The notes beneath the pieces were generated by a model. It had not been told where the DNA came from. It saw only the letters and a list, made by a program, of their open reading frames with translations, and did no database searches. A stretch of 64,000 nucleotides of DNA from the NCBI GenBank assembly GCA_029718625.1, contig CM056379.1:60663626-60727625 (forward strand). The letters are read 5' to 3'. Source of the DNA: Synaphobranchus kaupii (taxonomy: Eukaryota; Chordata; Actinopteri; Anguilliformes; Synaphobranchidae). This document shows, piece by piece, positions 21,601-32,940 of the stretch (position 1 is its first letter; each line of letters opens with the position of its first letter). The position numbers were made by a program, and so were the translations under genes.

Positions 21601-21775
21601 ATTCAATTCAATTCAATTCAATTGTATTTGTATAGCGCTTTTTACAGAGAACTGTCACAAAGATGATGTACAGAGAAACAGAATGAGAATTGGGCAAAAA
21701 ACAGGCCTGAACCCAACAGCAAACGAGGCAAAAACTCCCCCATCCTTCGCTGGCCGGCCCGGTTTAAACTAAAGG
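21601..21775 (-). mobile_element. 3' end of a non-LTR repeat with (TTGAA)n tail
   Basis: On the minus strand the unit runs through GGCCGGCCAGCGAAGGATGG, GGGAGTTTTTGCCTCGTTTG and AAAAAGCGCTATACAAATAC into a (TTGAA)n tail (21601-21622 on plus: four ATTCA units). This is a very common teleost 3'-end pattern. Only the 3' end is present, as expected after 5' truncation. Confidence 0.65.
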
Positions 21776-22909
21776 TGGAATGGATAGTAACAGAATGTAA
21801 TGAGGGGTCTAATACGGTAAATAATCAAGTGGGTTGAACATTTTACAGTCTGAGATAGTAAACTAGCTGGTAGAAATTTTAAGAAAATAGTTATTAAATT
21901 AAATAGTTTTAGAATTTAACTGAATATGATGAAACAAATATTACGACTTTTACGTCTTATCAGCTGAGGTTATTGGCATAGTACAATATCAGAATGTATA
22001 TTTTTGGCCATTTATTTTATTTTGCAATTCTTCTCCATTTTTTTTTTCATGTATGGCAAACTTTCCTTTTATTTCTCTCTGTATCTTTGCCCTTCGGATC
22101 AAAAGTCTGATCTACTCATTTTTGCCCCCAATCAAATTCACAACAAACCTTGATCATGCCAATTGTGCCATGTATTTTAGTGGTGGAATTCTATCGTGTG
22201 CCATCCCAGTTGCTGAGGGGGGTGGGAGCTGTGACCTAAAGGTCCGACCTGCATGCAGAAGTTAATGGCGATGGAGGCTGAATTCTATCAGCATTGGGGT
22301 ATGTGGAACATTTCTGCAGGAGAAGAACAGGCCAGACCTGCGATAGCCAATAGCCCAATCGGCTCAAATTTGACCCCTGTACCAGTTGAGGTCGACTGTC
22401 AGATTGGCTTGGTTTTGGCTAGGACACACATCACTCAGGTTTGCCCTGTTCAGCACAGACTTGCTCCCTGCCTGACCCAGCCCTAACTTGCAGGTGAATG
22501 GCATGAGTAGCACTCCCCTGAATGCCCCCTGGTTTCAGGAGTGCCACTGTGGTGACTCAACTTCTGGCCTTTTACTCGAGGGACATTGTGAGGTATGATC
22601 CGGCTCAGGTCACCTGCCACTCCAGACAGAACTTCCAATGAATGGCTCCACCTCTGCCACCATATGACACTCTGAGGTCATCTCTGTTCATCCACAATCT
22701 CTTCCCTAAGTACCCTTATCCAATGGTGTTCTGTAGTCTAGTCTGTATATAAAATGTCACAGACCAGACTCCTCAGTCCAGCCAGGTTCACAGTACTTTG
22801 TACTGTACAGTCTAAAAATGTTCCATTCATATAAAAGTTTCCAGTATACAATGTATCAGTATCAAAACACAGCTAGCTAAATGTTACTGACTTGCAGCCC
22901 ATATCAAAT
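21776..22909. other. No gene recognised
   Basis: No exon or repeat that I can support. Open frames at 22053-22265 and 22253-22486 lack motifs. Confidence 0.4.
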
Positions 22910-22914
22910 ATAAC

Positions 22915-24036
22915 TGTTAGGATCCTGTAATTCTGTCTGTTTATTCTTTATTATTTTTCCTGTTCCTTCCCTCGCGATTGTCAGTCCGCGTTCCATGTTT
23001 TCTGAGATTCCACCCCCTGTCTTTGTCATTGCACTATTCGGGTGATTTTGGGAACATTCGGGTTTCCTCTGTATTTCGTATATCTCGTTTTCTTTCTTCT
23101 GGCTTTATTTATATTTGTATATAATACTAATGTACTAATCATACTAACCTTTAATACTAACCTGCTAACAAACTAACATGTATATAATACTAACCAGCTA
23201 ACCTACTAACATTAGGGTTTTAGAGTTCACTACTAACATTACTAATTACTAATTCATCTTGAGTTTCTACCTGCAGCTGTCATTTCCCTCCTCGTTATCC
23301 TATCCCTGTATCTATCTGTGATTTCGCATTCTCTGCACATGTGTCCACTTTCGTGTTCCTCCCCTCTGAGCTGTGCACTTGTTTACCTGCTAACCCCAGG
23401 CTGTTTGTTATCATTGTGTCTATGTGCATTCCAGTCCGTGTCTTACGTTTCCCCTGTTATTGTATTATTGGTCCTTGTTAACCCTCACTGTTCTCACCTG
23501 TGAGCAATCTCCCCTCCCTGCTTCTACACACCTGATTCCCATTATGTTTGTCTCCCTCTGTGTGTATATATACCTTGTCATTTCAGTGTTTCTTCGCGAG
23601 TTCCTTATACCACAAGATTTTTTGCTTCTGTGTTACCTTCCTGTTTTTCTGAGATTCTGCCCGAGCTGTTTGTTTCTTCCGTAGTCTCTGTTTCCCAGGT
23701 TTTGTTTCCGTAGTTTTTTGCCTGTGGTTGTTTAGTTTTGTATTCAGTCTGTTTTGGTTTTCTTTGTGTTCCTCCTACGACTCCCCGGTTTTGACCTCTG
23801 CCTGTGTTCTCGCGACTGATTTTTGGATACTGTTTTTGTGCCTTTGCTGTGCCTTCCTGGTTACGACCCCTGCCTGTTCTTTGACCATTCTTTGGACTGT
23901 GCTTTGTACCGTTGCCCTGTCTCCCCGGTTTTTGACCCAGCCTGTCTCACCACGGATTGCTGCCTTGCCCCTTATTAAACTTCGTTTTTTCATACTCCTG
24001 CCTGCGTTTGGGTCCTTCCCCCACCAACACCTAACA
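22915..24036 (+). mobile_element. Solo LTR, family 1, forward (1122 bp)
   Basis: Begins TGTTAGG and ends CCTAACA, flanked by an exact 5-bp duplication ATAAC (22910-22914 and 24037-24041). The 3' part has CCTTATTAAACTTCG, a possible polyadenylation region, and a CTGCGTTTGGGTCC tail common in fish Gypsy LTRs. No internal region, so this is a recombination product of a full element. The T/CT-rich open frames inside (23728-24120 and others) are not genes. The same family lies inverted at 56103-57174. Confidence 0.92.
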
Positions 24037-24041
24037 ATAAC

Positions 24042-24697
24042 AGAGGTGTCACTCATTCAAGGCATGATTATACAGATGTATCAAATGTTTGATGCTGTTA
24101 CTTATACAGGAAATAAATAGCATATTTCTTCTGCCTTAAAACAATAATGGCTGCTTTGTTTCTTCTGCTCAGACTTCCACACCTCCAGGCACTGTCCCTC
24201 ACACCGTAAATGAAAAGGATGTGAAACGAATGCCTAGTTAATGTAAAGTGAGCAGAAAAATGGTGGCATATTACTGCCACACCTCAGAATAGGAAACCCC
24301 AGTGGGACCACACTGCTTTGATTAATGAAATGTAGAGTCATCAGGCTTTGTACTAAAACACCAATAAATATCCGATGGTAACAAGCTGGGCAAAGCTGAT
24401 CAAAACTGGCTGTTCCATAACTGTTCGGAAAAGAGCTGAACAGGTTAAGCGTTGCACATCTTTTCTACTGCTGTGCTGATGGGAGTTGTAGTCCCAAGCT
24501 AGAAGTGGTTGAGTATGGTTACACTAGCCCTGGATTTCACCTTCCATCTTCCCCCTTGTAAAGAACTGAGTGCTATGACTCACACCACAAAGCCCGGACC
24601 TAGTATTGGCCTAGCCCTAGTCCTAGGCTGACATATACCAAGGGCTGCTAATCCAAATCTAGCCCCCTACAATGCATTAGGTGGGTGATGGAAACAA

Positions 24698-24699
<2 letters not shown>
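24042..24699. other. No gene recognised
   Basis: Unique-looking sequence; no exon or repeat that I can support. Confidence 0.4.
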
Positions 24700-24737
<38 letters not shown>

Positions 24738-24783
24738 GCGTGCTTGCGTTTGTGTGTGTGTGTGAGTGTGTATGTACGTATGT
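24700..24783. repeat. (GT)n microsatellite, interrupted
   Basis: About 16 uninterrupted TG units from 24700, then TGCGTG variants and a second TG run followed by GTATGTACGTATG. Confidence 0.93.
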
Positions 24784-25474
24784 GCAAGTTAAATTTTTAA
24801 AAATGACAAAGACCAAGAGTTGACAGTCACCAAACGCAGCATAATTCAGGAAAAGGCAGACTTACCAGCTGCAGTTGCAGAATAAACTGAAATGAGCCGA
24901 TTAAACAGTGAAGGAGTCTGAAGGGTATAGCCAATTCCCACAGTGCACCAGTCTTTTCTGTGCCTGCATTTGCCGTGTTTCTGCAACTTCACTGACACAA
25001 CATTGGCCCTCTGATACCACCCTCCTCCCAGCAGGTTAATTTAGTTCAAAACCCCTGATTCAGCCAGCAGTACACTGCCATGAATCATGTCGTCATCACT
25101 GGCCAATCAGACAGCAGCATTTATGTTCCCTCACCATAGGGAGTGTGGAAGAATACACCTAACACACGCACTCTTACAGGCACACATTACCTCCCACGGG
25201 CATTATCATCCCAAACAAACATATCAAAGCTCTCCTTTTGAAACACACGCAAAAAAAACTAATATTCACATAGTCTCTTAAAGCCAATGGTTCAGATGAA
25301 TACAAATGCACTCCTTGCTCTGCTTACACACAGATACACTCATTTGAATAGATTTGAGCACATAACAACAGTCCAAATAGACAAGCATCCTACAGTAGAC
25401 ACATAGTTCAGGCAGAGACAGTTCCCTTCTCTATATGACATATCGTCAGAAGAATACACAGACGTCCTCCCTTT

Positions 25475-25475
<1 letters not shown>
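24784..25475. other. No gene recognised
   Basis: No exon or repeat that I can support. Confidence 0.4.

Positions 25476-25535
<60 letters not shown>
25476..25535. repeat. (CA)n microsatellite, 60 bp
   Basis: Thirty uninterrupted CA units. The minus-strand open frame across it (25340-25591) is a repeat artefact coding a VC run. Confidence 0.95.
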
Positions 25536-25537
<2 letters not shown>

Positions 25538-27439
25538 ACTGGCATCAGTAACCTGGAGATTTCTCTCATGACACTTCCATGGTAGCTTCACCTAAGCTCC
25601 ATATTCTAAACAAAGCACATAAAATAAAACATAAAATATGAAAAATCCTTCCGCAGGGTAATTCCAAAAGGCAAGCTTTAGAACCACCTTCAAGGACCTC
25701 GTCCAATGCGAGTCGTAAGATAATCTGCCTAAGCACTCTCTGCAGCAATAAGCCGTGGTTTTGTATTATTAATTACGGGGCTATTCAAACAGGTGATTAA
25801 ATTAAATATCCCAGTTTGAATTGGTCCCTCGATTCATAAATGCTTTCCCTAACAATGCATAAAGGTTTAAACCTGCTAATAGAGAAGCAGGCTAATGATT
25901 AGCCTGACAATTTGCTTCGAATCTCCAAACATGATGCATCACTGCACTGACACAACAACCTTCACTTGTGTTATCCCTCCTCTTTCCTGTACAATTGCTC
26001 TTTCCAGCCTGCATAAATTTGCCCCTTACCCCAGTTCTCACTGTCCTTCCTTGTTTGTTACATGTCTGTGGCATGATCTTTTCTTGCATTCTCAGCTCTT
26101 TCTAAAAATGATAAGACTAGGCATGGCTAGTATGAAAGCTGCTCCAACAGCATGAAACAAAATGGCATGATCTACAGTCGTTACATACCACTGTAGAAAG
26201 GCAGGGTCCAAGCTGCAAAATCACGCTGTAACGGTGTCTTCCGTACACAGGACCGAACGCAATCACCCATGTACTACCATTAGTGCATTATTCTGCAGTG
26301 CTCGTGGGTTACTTGTCACAGGGAGTGGGGAGAGACCCACACTGGGTGTGATTCAGCTGCAACGTTCATGCAAAATCACATTAAATTGACGGATGTCCAC
26401 TGACCTTGGGCTGCCTAGCTAGGCAGAAGTCACTTTGGACAGCACAGTGACAGTAGGCGCTTTGACAGCTTGTGGGTCCTACCCACCCTGCCAGAGTGAG
26501 CAGCCATCCCGTTTAACAGCTGCGGTATGACATTGAAATGTCCACAACCTCAATAAGAGAATAATGCTCTCATGGCAATGACGTGACATGAAAGTACAAT
26601 AATCCCAGCATACGATCACATACACTTATGAAATACCAACAGATGTGAGAGCTGAGATATTTTCCAAATGTAAAAAAACAAAACCTTGAAGTGAGTGGTA
26701 CTTAGTATCCTGGTGTAATGAAATCATGAAATCCCAAGTTGACTGCACTGTAATCACACCCAACAACAAGGCCAAAAGCAATAGCTTCATAACCCCCACA
26801 GGCAGGCAAAGGCAGATGAGTTTCAGTACTATCGCGGTGCTTTCATTTAGTTATTTCATTTAGTTTAGTTATATCAGCTGTTCAAAGACAACAATTTGCC
26901 ATTTTCATGTGCTGATGAGTTATGATTTTCTTTACTAACTGCCCTAATGTCTAACTTTCCCTTATGAGACATGTACTCAGTTATCTGATCACAATGAAAA
27001 GTCTAAATGCATGGATTCAGTTTAGGTCAAATGTGGGGTATCCAAGGAAAAAAAACATTTAAAAAACGCATTTTACTTAAATTAATCTAGTTTAACCATT
27101 TTGAGGTAAACAACTTCAGGTACATTTCATTCAATTAATGAACTGCTTAAGGGCTTAATAAATTAAAAACTTCAAAGAAAATATGCTCGGTGTGGGAAAT
27201 CAAGTTATTTCACAAAGCCACTAGTCTCGTTTAAGACAAATTTTCTTCCAATGACTATGGAAAAAGTTCCCGTATACGCAACGTAATGTTACACAAATTT
27301 GTATTGCATCATGAAAATGTACCCTTTTCAAATACATGTTCCTGACGCCTACCACTTTTCTGCAAATTTTTTGTGACTTTTCTCCACCTTTTCCCTGCAC
27401 GTACCTCTTCCATGTCTGCTTGTTTTTAGCTACGCCATA
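25536..27439. other. No gene recognised
   Basis: Single-copy-looking sequence. The part at 25740-25920 is AT-rich with several TAAT cores (TATTAATTACGG, GTGATTAAATTAAAT) and could be a conserved non-coding element; I have no comparative evidence. The rest shows nothing I can support. Confidence 0.35.
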
Positions 27440-27877
27440 CCTTGCGCTACATGTACCCCAGCGTACTGTATGTCTTTCTCCTTCTTTTGCTCCTCTCTCC
27501 TCTCACTGTTTCTCTTCCTCCTCTCTCTCCCCTCTCTGGTGATTGCTTCTCCGTAGCAACCAGGCTGTCCCTGGGTGACAGGCGTGCAGAGGCTGCGCCA
27601 CAGAACCCTCCGGAAAACTGCCTCCCTGCTCCATCTTTCTCCTCTCCGCATCCCTCACCTAGCCTTCTTCTGCCCTGCTCAGTCCATCCATCTTTCTCCC
27701 CATCTTTTACCTCCCTCCACCTCCCTCCTATAGAGCCAGAGAAGCCCTGGTGTCCCTCTCTCTTTTTGCCCTTACAATCCCCCTTCTTGATCCCTCTGTC
27801 TCACAGCAACACAGCACCCTGTTACATGTCCTTTCACCGTTTCTCCCCCTGTCCTTTTTATCATGGTTAAGCAGATA
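27440..27877. other. Pyrimidine-rich flank of CpG island
   Basis: Long CT-rich stretches on the plus strand (for example 27476-27540 and 27640-27800), with GTAGCAACC at 27553-27561, a half-site like that bound by RFX factors. The long open frames on both strands result from composition. This may be promoter-proximal sequence of the island that follows. Confidence 0.35.
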
Positions 27878-28315
27878 CGCTGCATGCGAAGCACGCCAGC
27901 ACGGCACCAGCTAAGCCCCTGTCCCAGGGAAATGCGTTGCGGCTCTCCCCGGTAATCGCGGGGCAACCCAATCCATTTACCCGCGAGCAGGGAGGCGACG
28001 CGAGCCACTCCTCCGGGCGGACCATCACAGCCTCCGTGCGTTTCCCATTTTCATTGCTGCGCTCATTCCGCTCTCTCCCCCTCTCTCTCGTTCTCTCTCT
28101 TACACGCTCTCCCTTTCCCCGAGGTCTCCTTATGCGGCGGCAGACGGTGCTGCCTCGCGTTAGCCTCTTCACCTGTGGTTGCGGTCCCCAACCTCCCCTC
28201 CCGCGCTGGTTTAAACCGTCCCTCCGTGGCATTCACGCGCAACAGCAACCCGGCCGTGATTCGGTGGCTGTCGATCCACCTGCCGGACCCCTGGCAGCCA
28301 TCCCGCTCGTTGCCT
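27878..28315. promoter_or_regulatory. CpG island, possible promoter/first exon
   Basis: I count about 42 CpG dinucleotides in some 440 bp, roughly one per 10 bp, against a background that looks several-fold lower. GC content is clearly above the surroundings and I see no repeat family here. Such islands usually mark promoters or first exons. Direction is not determined: the plus strand has a CT-rich tract (28075-28110) and the minus strand the matching GA-rich tract common in 5' UTRs. Open frames on both strands (up to 170 codons, plus, 27937-28449) are expected in GC-rich DNA and I do not call them genes. Confidence 0.6.
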
Positions 28316-28804
28316 GTCACCAGCAGACACCAGCGTCTGCTTTCCCCCTTCAACCCCCTTTCTCAGTCCCCGCATCAGCTTCTCAGCCTCAGTGTTACAG
28401 CACAGAACATGAGCATCAGTTTCAAGCAATGACACATCAACCCCCCTGATATCAGATAACTGACAGCCAGCAGTTGGAAAAACACACAAATTAAAAATAC
28501 CTGCTACTACAGTATGCATGGAGATAGAGCTGACATGCCTTGGGATGGTGCATTTCCCATTCTGCAACACGGACCACTTGCGCTGTTAGTAATATTGTTT
28601 CCTGTTCTCTTTTTTTCCTCCCCTGTCTCTCTCTTTATCCTTTCACAGCGTTTGTCTCCCCTCACACTGTCTGTGCTCCTATTCGCTCTTCTACTTCTTC
28701 CGTCCTCCTCCCTTTCTCCCTGTCTTTCTCTCCTCCCGGCTTGGATCCTCCTTCGTGGGATGGCTCAGGTCCAGCTGTGCTGATATAGCCCAGCGACTTG
28801 TGTG

Positions 28805-28806
<2 letters not shown>
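28316..28806. other. No gene recognised
   Basis: CT-rich downstream flank of the CpG island, notably 28605-28740. No coding motif. Confidence 0.4.

Positions 28807-28862
<56 letters not shown>
28807..28862. repeat. (TG)n microsatellite, 56 bp
   Basis: Twenty-eight uninterrupted TG units. Minus-strand open frames of poly-His/Thr across it are artefacts. Confidence 0.95.
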
Positions 28863-28869
<7 letters not shown>

Positions 28870-29338
28870 CTCCGCCGATGGTGTGCATACACACGTGGGT
28901 GTGCTTGCGTGAGAGAGATGCTTGGTGCAGCTAAGAATGAACAAAAAAATTAGCTCATGATAAATTAATTCAATCTCTCTTGCATCCATCCCCACCACAC
29001 ACACCCCCTTCCCCCACACTCCACACACTCCCACTCATTTTCTCTTAAAGGCACAGTGACATTCAGCGTTGCTACAGGCCAGAGGGCTATGTCACACACT
29101 GTGTGCCATTATGGTAATCAGAGGGAGTCCAGAGATATTGTCAACTGGAACTGTGAGTCACAGCTGGAGATGGGGAGGCATAACAGCCCATGATGATGGG
29201 ACTGAGGCTCTCTGGCTCGCTTATTCACAGATTAGGCTAATGAATGATGGACAGATTTATATGAAGCTCAGAAGGTAGAATAAATAGCCATTGTTTTGAT
29301 GCTGGATGCTGATTGTTAAATTCAACATACAGGCATAA
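28863..29338. other. No gene recognised
   Basis: Unique-looking sequence between two simple repeats; nothing that I can support. Confidence 0.4.
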
Positions 29339-29380
29339 TTGTGTGTGTGTGTGGGGGGGGGGGGGGGGGGGGGGGGGGGG
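29339..29380. repeat. (GT)n followed by 28-nt G run
   Basis: A short GT tract passes into 28 consecutive G (29353-29380). Such a run can fold into intramolecular G-quadruplexes. Its length is hard to sequence and may not be exact. Confidence 0.92.
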
Positions 29381-29574
29381 TAGTGATGGGGGTCCAGGAG
29401 ATTACTGTAGCATGGAGCAAACGAGTTTGAAGCCTGTTCCTGCATGTGGAAAGAACTTGTGAATCTAAGGCATTGTTTCAGGGATGAAAAAATGACAAGG
29501 GATGGCAGTGGTCATGTTGTGGGTCAGTTTAATAACCGCAATCACTATGCTTTTTATTTGGATGTATAAGGTAA
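29381..29574. other. No gene recognised
   Basis: Nothing that I can support between the G run and the transposon debris. Confidence 0.4.
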
Positions 29575-29690
29575 AAGACTCTTGATATCTTATTTTCTGG
29601 TACTCTTACAAGCGATACTATAACGTCTCTGTATTTGAAAGGATCTCTATGGGAATTGGGGGGTGGGACTAGATTTAGCTGCTTTTGATG
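29575..29690. mobile_element. Fragment of AAACCCCAATTCC-family element
   Basis: AAAGACTCTTGATATCTTAT, CTGGTACTCTTACAAGCGAT and GGGAATTGGGGGGTGGGACT follow the same order as inside 4732-5684 and 49513-49625. It is a short internal piece without terminal repeats, fused at about 29690 to Tc1 sequence. Confidence 0.7.
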
Positions 29691-29987
29691 TTGTTGCGTC
29701 ACAGATATCAGGAAGTCATGGCATGCAAAGGATATGTGACCAAATATTAAATATCATTACTTTATTCTATATTTAAATGCAGGGGTGCCAATAATTGTGG
29801 CACATGTGGTTTTGTTAAAAATAATTATTTCTTGATGAGGGATTTTGTTTTCTCATAATAAATTTTCCAGGTTGGATTTTTATAATTTTTTCAGTGTGAC
29901 ATTAAGCTAATTCACCAAACGGTGAATTTTTTATAACCCTTTTTACTCATCATTACTAGGGGTGCCAATAATAGTGGAGGGCACTGT
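29690..29987 (-). mobile_element. Tc1-like fragment (GGGGTGCCAATAAT end)
   Basis: Contains the subterminal block GATATCAGGAAGTCATGGCA and GCAAAGGATATGTGACCAAA shared with other Tc1 pieces here, then a terminal AGGGGTGCCAATAATAGTGG ...GGGCACTG at 29957-29986 followed by TA. A second AGGGGTGCCAATAATTGTGG sits at 29781. No transposase frame is left. Confidence 0.65.
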
Positions 29988-31149
29988 ACCTCTCCATTTC
30001 AATTCCATATTCAGCATTTGCATTAACAGAACAAAACGGTGTCCATGCACCTCTGCACAGGCTCTTGAGGGCACACCCCAGAGAGACACTTCTATATTGC
30101 ACAAGGACCATCAGAAACCATAGGGTTTCAAAGCTGGCTGTAATTTACACATAACAAATTGAGTTGTCAGAGTTAGTGATCCTGGTTAAAGCATGTCAGA
30201 AGGGCAGAGGTGATGGTCTAAATCAAACTACAGAGCAGGGGAATCCATGACATCAAACAAAGTTCACAAACTGAGACAGGCAGAGAGAACAGGAGAATGG
30301 CTAATGGGCCATGAAAGACAGGGAGTGCTGCGGTACCGGAAGACAAGAAAGCGGTAGATGGAGAGAAAGAGCCTGTAATGACCTGCTTCATGAATAATGT
30401 AAAAGCGCTGTGACTTTGGAACATGGCTGCCTGCTGACCAGCTGGTTTATGAATAAAAAAGCACAACCTGCTGTTTGCTTCCCATTTGAAAAGGCAATAT
30501 TGGCAAGCCGTCTCCAGTAATAAGAGTCATCTGTGGTCATGACAGCAGTCGAGTGCATGTCCTGTCTCCCCCCACCTTCAGTAGCAACATGCCAAAATCC
30601 TCTGCTGTATATCCGGTTACCAACAAGAGCGGTAAAAGAGAGACCTTGAGTCATGCACTATGAAATGAGTAGAGTTACACACCATAATGGTGATTAAACA
30701 ATCTTTTTCATGACGGAGTGATTTCTGGGTGATTATGAATAAAACCTCATTGAACAGAGAGAAAATGAGGACCCAGGGGGATTCAGCAAACAGATAAATG
30801 CTGATAGGGGTGCTCCTCTCATCACAGTCAGCCATGCTCACAGAGAGATAGAGCACGTCTGCACACCTGCCACTCTGTGGTTCATCTCATGCCATGCGCA
30901 CTTACAGCCTCTCAGTTGTAGAAAGTGCTTGTTTTAAGTTGGGCCAAAAGCTGTATTGGGCACTATGTTAAACTCTGTAGAAGCTAGTTCCCAGAGCTTA
31001 TGATTTTGAGTTATTCTTTCACTTATTGAGTTCATACAAATCTAAATAATTCAGTAATCACAAAACATGTTCTTAAGTTGAAAAAAAATGGAAGTATTGT
31101 AAATTCAGAGTAGAAATGTTACTCACACTCACCATCTTAACTATACTTT
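29988..31149. other. No gene recognised
   Basis: Unique-looking sequence. Minus-strand open frames at 30218-30856 overlap one another in different frames and have no motif or splice evidence that I can support. Confidence 0.4.
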
Positions 31150-31560
31150 AATAATGTCACCATCACGCCTGGTGTCCACTAGAGGGTGTCAGCTCATCAA
31201 CCGGCCACGAGCTGATGACTCGTTTCATGTTAATTGTTCATATCTGATTGTTAGATTGTCTTGTGTTAACATTCTCACGTGTCATTATTAGTTCAGTCAT
31301 ATCACCAGGTCCTCTCCCTACTTATGTTGCTGCCCTGCCTTGATTCATTGCAAGTTTTTATCTGTTCTCTTGTCGGTTTCTAGTTCCATGCTCTGTAGTT
31401 TGTATCTAGCCTTGTGTACTCCCGTTTTGTTGTGCATATTTTTGATGCACCATCCAGAGGCCTAGTCCCCCTGCCGAGGAACCCATGCAGTTGGGAGGAG
31501 CCAGGCTCACTCGAGCAGAGCAGGACAGGGTGGGGCTGTGCATCTACTGTGGGTGTAAGG
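31150..31560 (+). mobile_element. Gypsy-type gag 3' fragment with LTR-like leader
   Basis: From about 31450 one frame codes a typical fish Gypsy gag nucleocapsid approach (EPMQLGGARLTRAEQDR, then a CIYCG start of a zinc knuckle at about 31540-31555). The sequence before it (31150-31440) is T-rich and LTR-like but has no clear boundaries. The zinc knuckle is cut off after its first two cysteines, where a TAGGGGTGTG hAT-type end begins at 31561. Confidence 0.55.
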
Positions 31561-32940
31561 TAGGGGTGTGCAGCGATGCCACTATCTGTATCTGTATCTG
31601 TTCGACCATCAACATTATCTGTATCTGTATCCGGATAAGAAGTGGAAGTTATGTTACATATAGGAAATGTCATATTTTCTTCTCTAAAATTAACTATTAT
31701 TGCAATTTATGAGTATTCATCCCCCTCCCTGTCTTTTTTTTCTTTTCAATAACTTTTTATAAGAACTATAATCTGTACTTTATACTTATTTATCTATTGT
31801 TTTGTTTCGTTAAAGGTTGTTTTTGTTAACCTATATGAACCCCCACCGACGTTTTAGATAGTGTAATAGTGGTATAAAGTGTTGTATATTTCTCAAACCG
31901 ATTGTACCAGACAATGAATGACCACTGAATTTTGAAAGGAACATCTTGATGTGTAAAACCAATGGTAGGATTGTATATTTATTTCAAATTTAGTAGCATA
32001 TATTGCTAGTAGAATACATGGTAGAATGAGACAGTACTTTCACGGTTTATTTTGCATTTTGAGTGAGCAGGGCTTTTCAGTGCTTTTCTGGCATACGATC
32101 AGGCTATTGTTGGGTATATCTCGTTGCTATGACGTTATTCTAATTTTATATGATGAATAAATATATTTAGGACCTCAAACATAGACGCTATTGTCCACTA
32201 TGTCATGCATGGGTAGGTATAGATTAGGTGGGGGGTTGCTTGTTAAATGGACTGGCTACGGGGAAATAGTGACACTTAGAAACTCTGTATTCAGCAGAAA
32301 TCGTCACGAACCGTCTACCAATAAAGTTAAAACAGAGTTTGTGATTTCCACTAATAGTTTGACTGCAGTAGCAACGAATGTCTCAGTTGAGCAACAAGGT
32401 CCCGCCGGTGTCACCTTATACGCAAAGGAGTTAAACCGACCACACGACAAGCCTAGATAAAAACATTTTTTTCTGCGGTGTGAAGCGTTACATTTTTGTT
32501 TTATTAATTGCGTTGCAAGTTTGGGCTCATGGAATGGCGAGATTGACGGAATTGATTACGCAGCAATACAGAGGCAGAAGGATGGTCGGTACAGTTTAAA
32601 AATACAAACAACACAACTAGCATGAATACAATAATGATTTTGATAGCCAGTAAGTGGCATTTCAAAACGGGACATAGGCTAGAATGATTCTAGCTGTTCC
32701 TTTGCTTTCTTTTAAAATGTGTTTTTACATTCTGAAAAAGTGGCGAGATGAAGTGCAGATTAAAGCGAGCAGCATTAAAGGGATAGTATCATGTTTGCAT
32801 GCAGAATGTTAACATTTTTCGTTTAACGTTTTGTTTCATTTTCGTTTGCTCTCACAATATTGACTGGTCTACAAGACACACCGTTCGATTATAACGAGCA
32901 CTTAACGCGTTAAAGATATAGGGTGAGTATCCGTAATTTC
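31561..32940. mobile_element. hAT-type left end and AT-rich interior
   Basis: Starts TAGGGGTGTG, a hAT-type terminus, followed by ATCTGT hexamer repeats (31582-31630). The rest is AT-rich. An 89-codon open frame at 32191-32460 has no recognisable motif. The right boundary is not visible. The only matching terminus in inverse orientation is at 38491-38500, but the flanking 8-mers do not match, so I do not claim one 6.9-kb element. Confidence 0.35.

Noticed and set aside
23728..24120. 130-codon open frame in T-rich DNA
   Set aside because: It lies in a solo LTR bounded by a 5-bp duplication; the same region in the related LTR also opens by composition.
27937..28449. 170-codon plus-strand open frame in the CpG island
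   Set aside because: GC-rich DNA gives long frames on both strands here; no motif, no clear splice sites, low-complexity composition.
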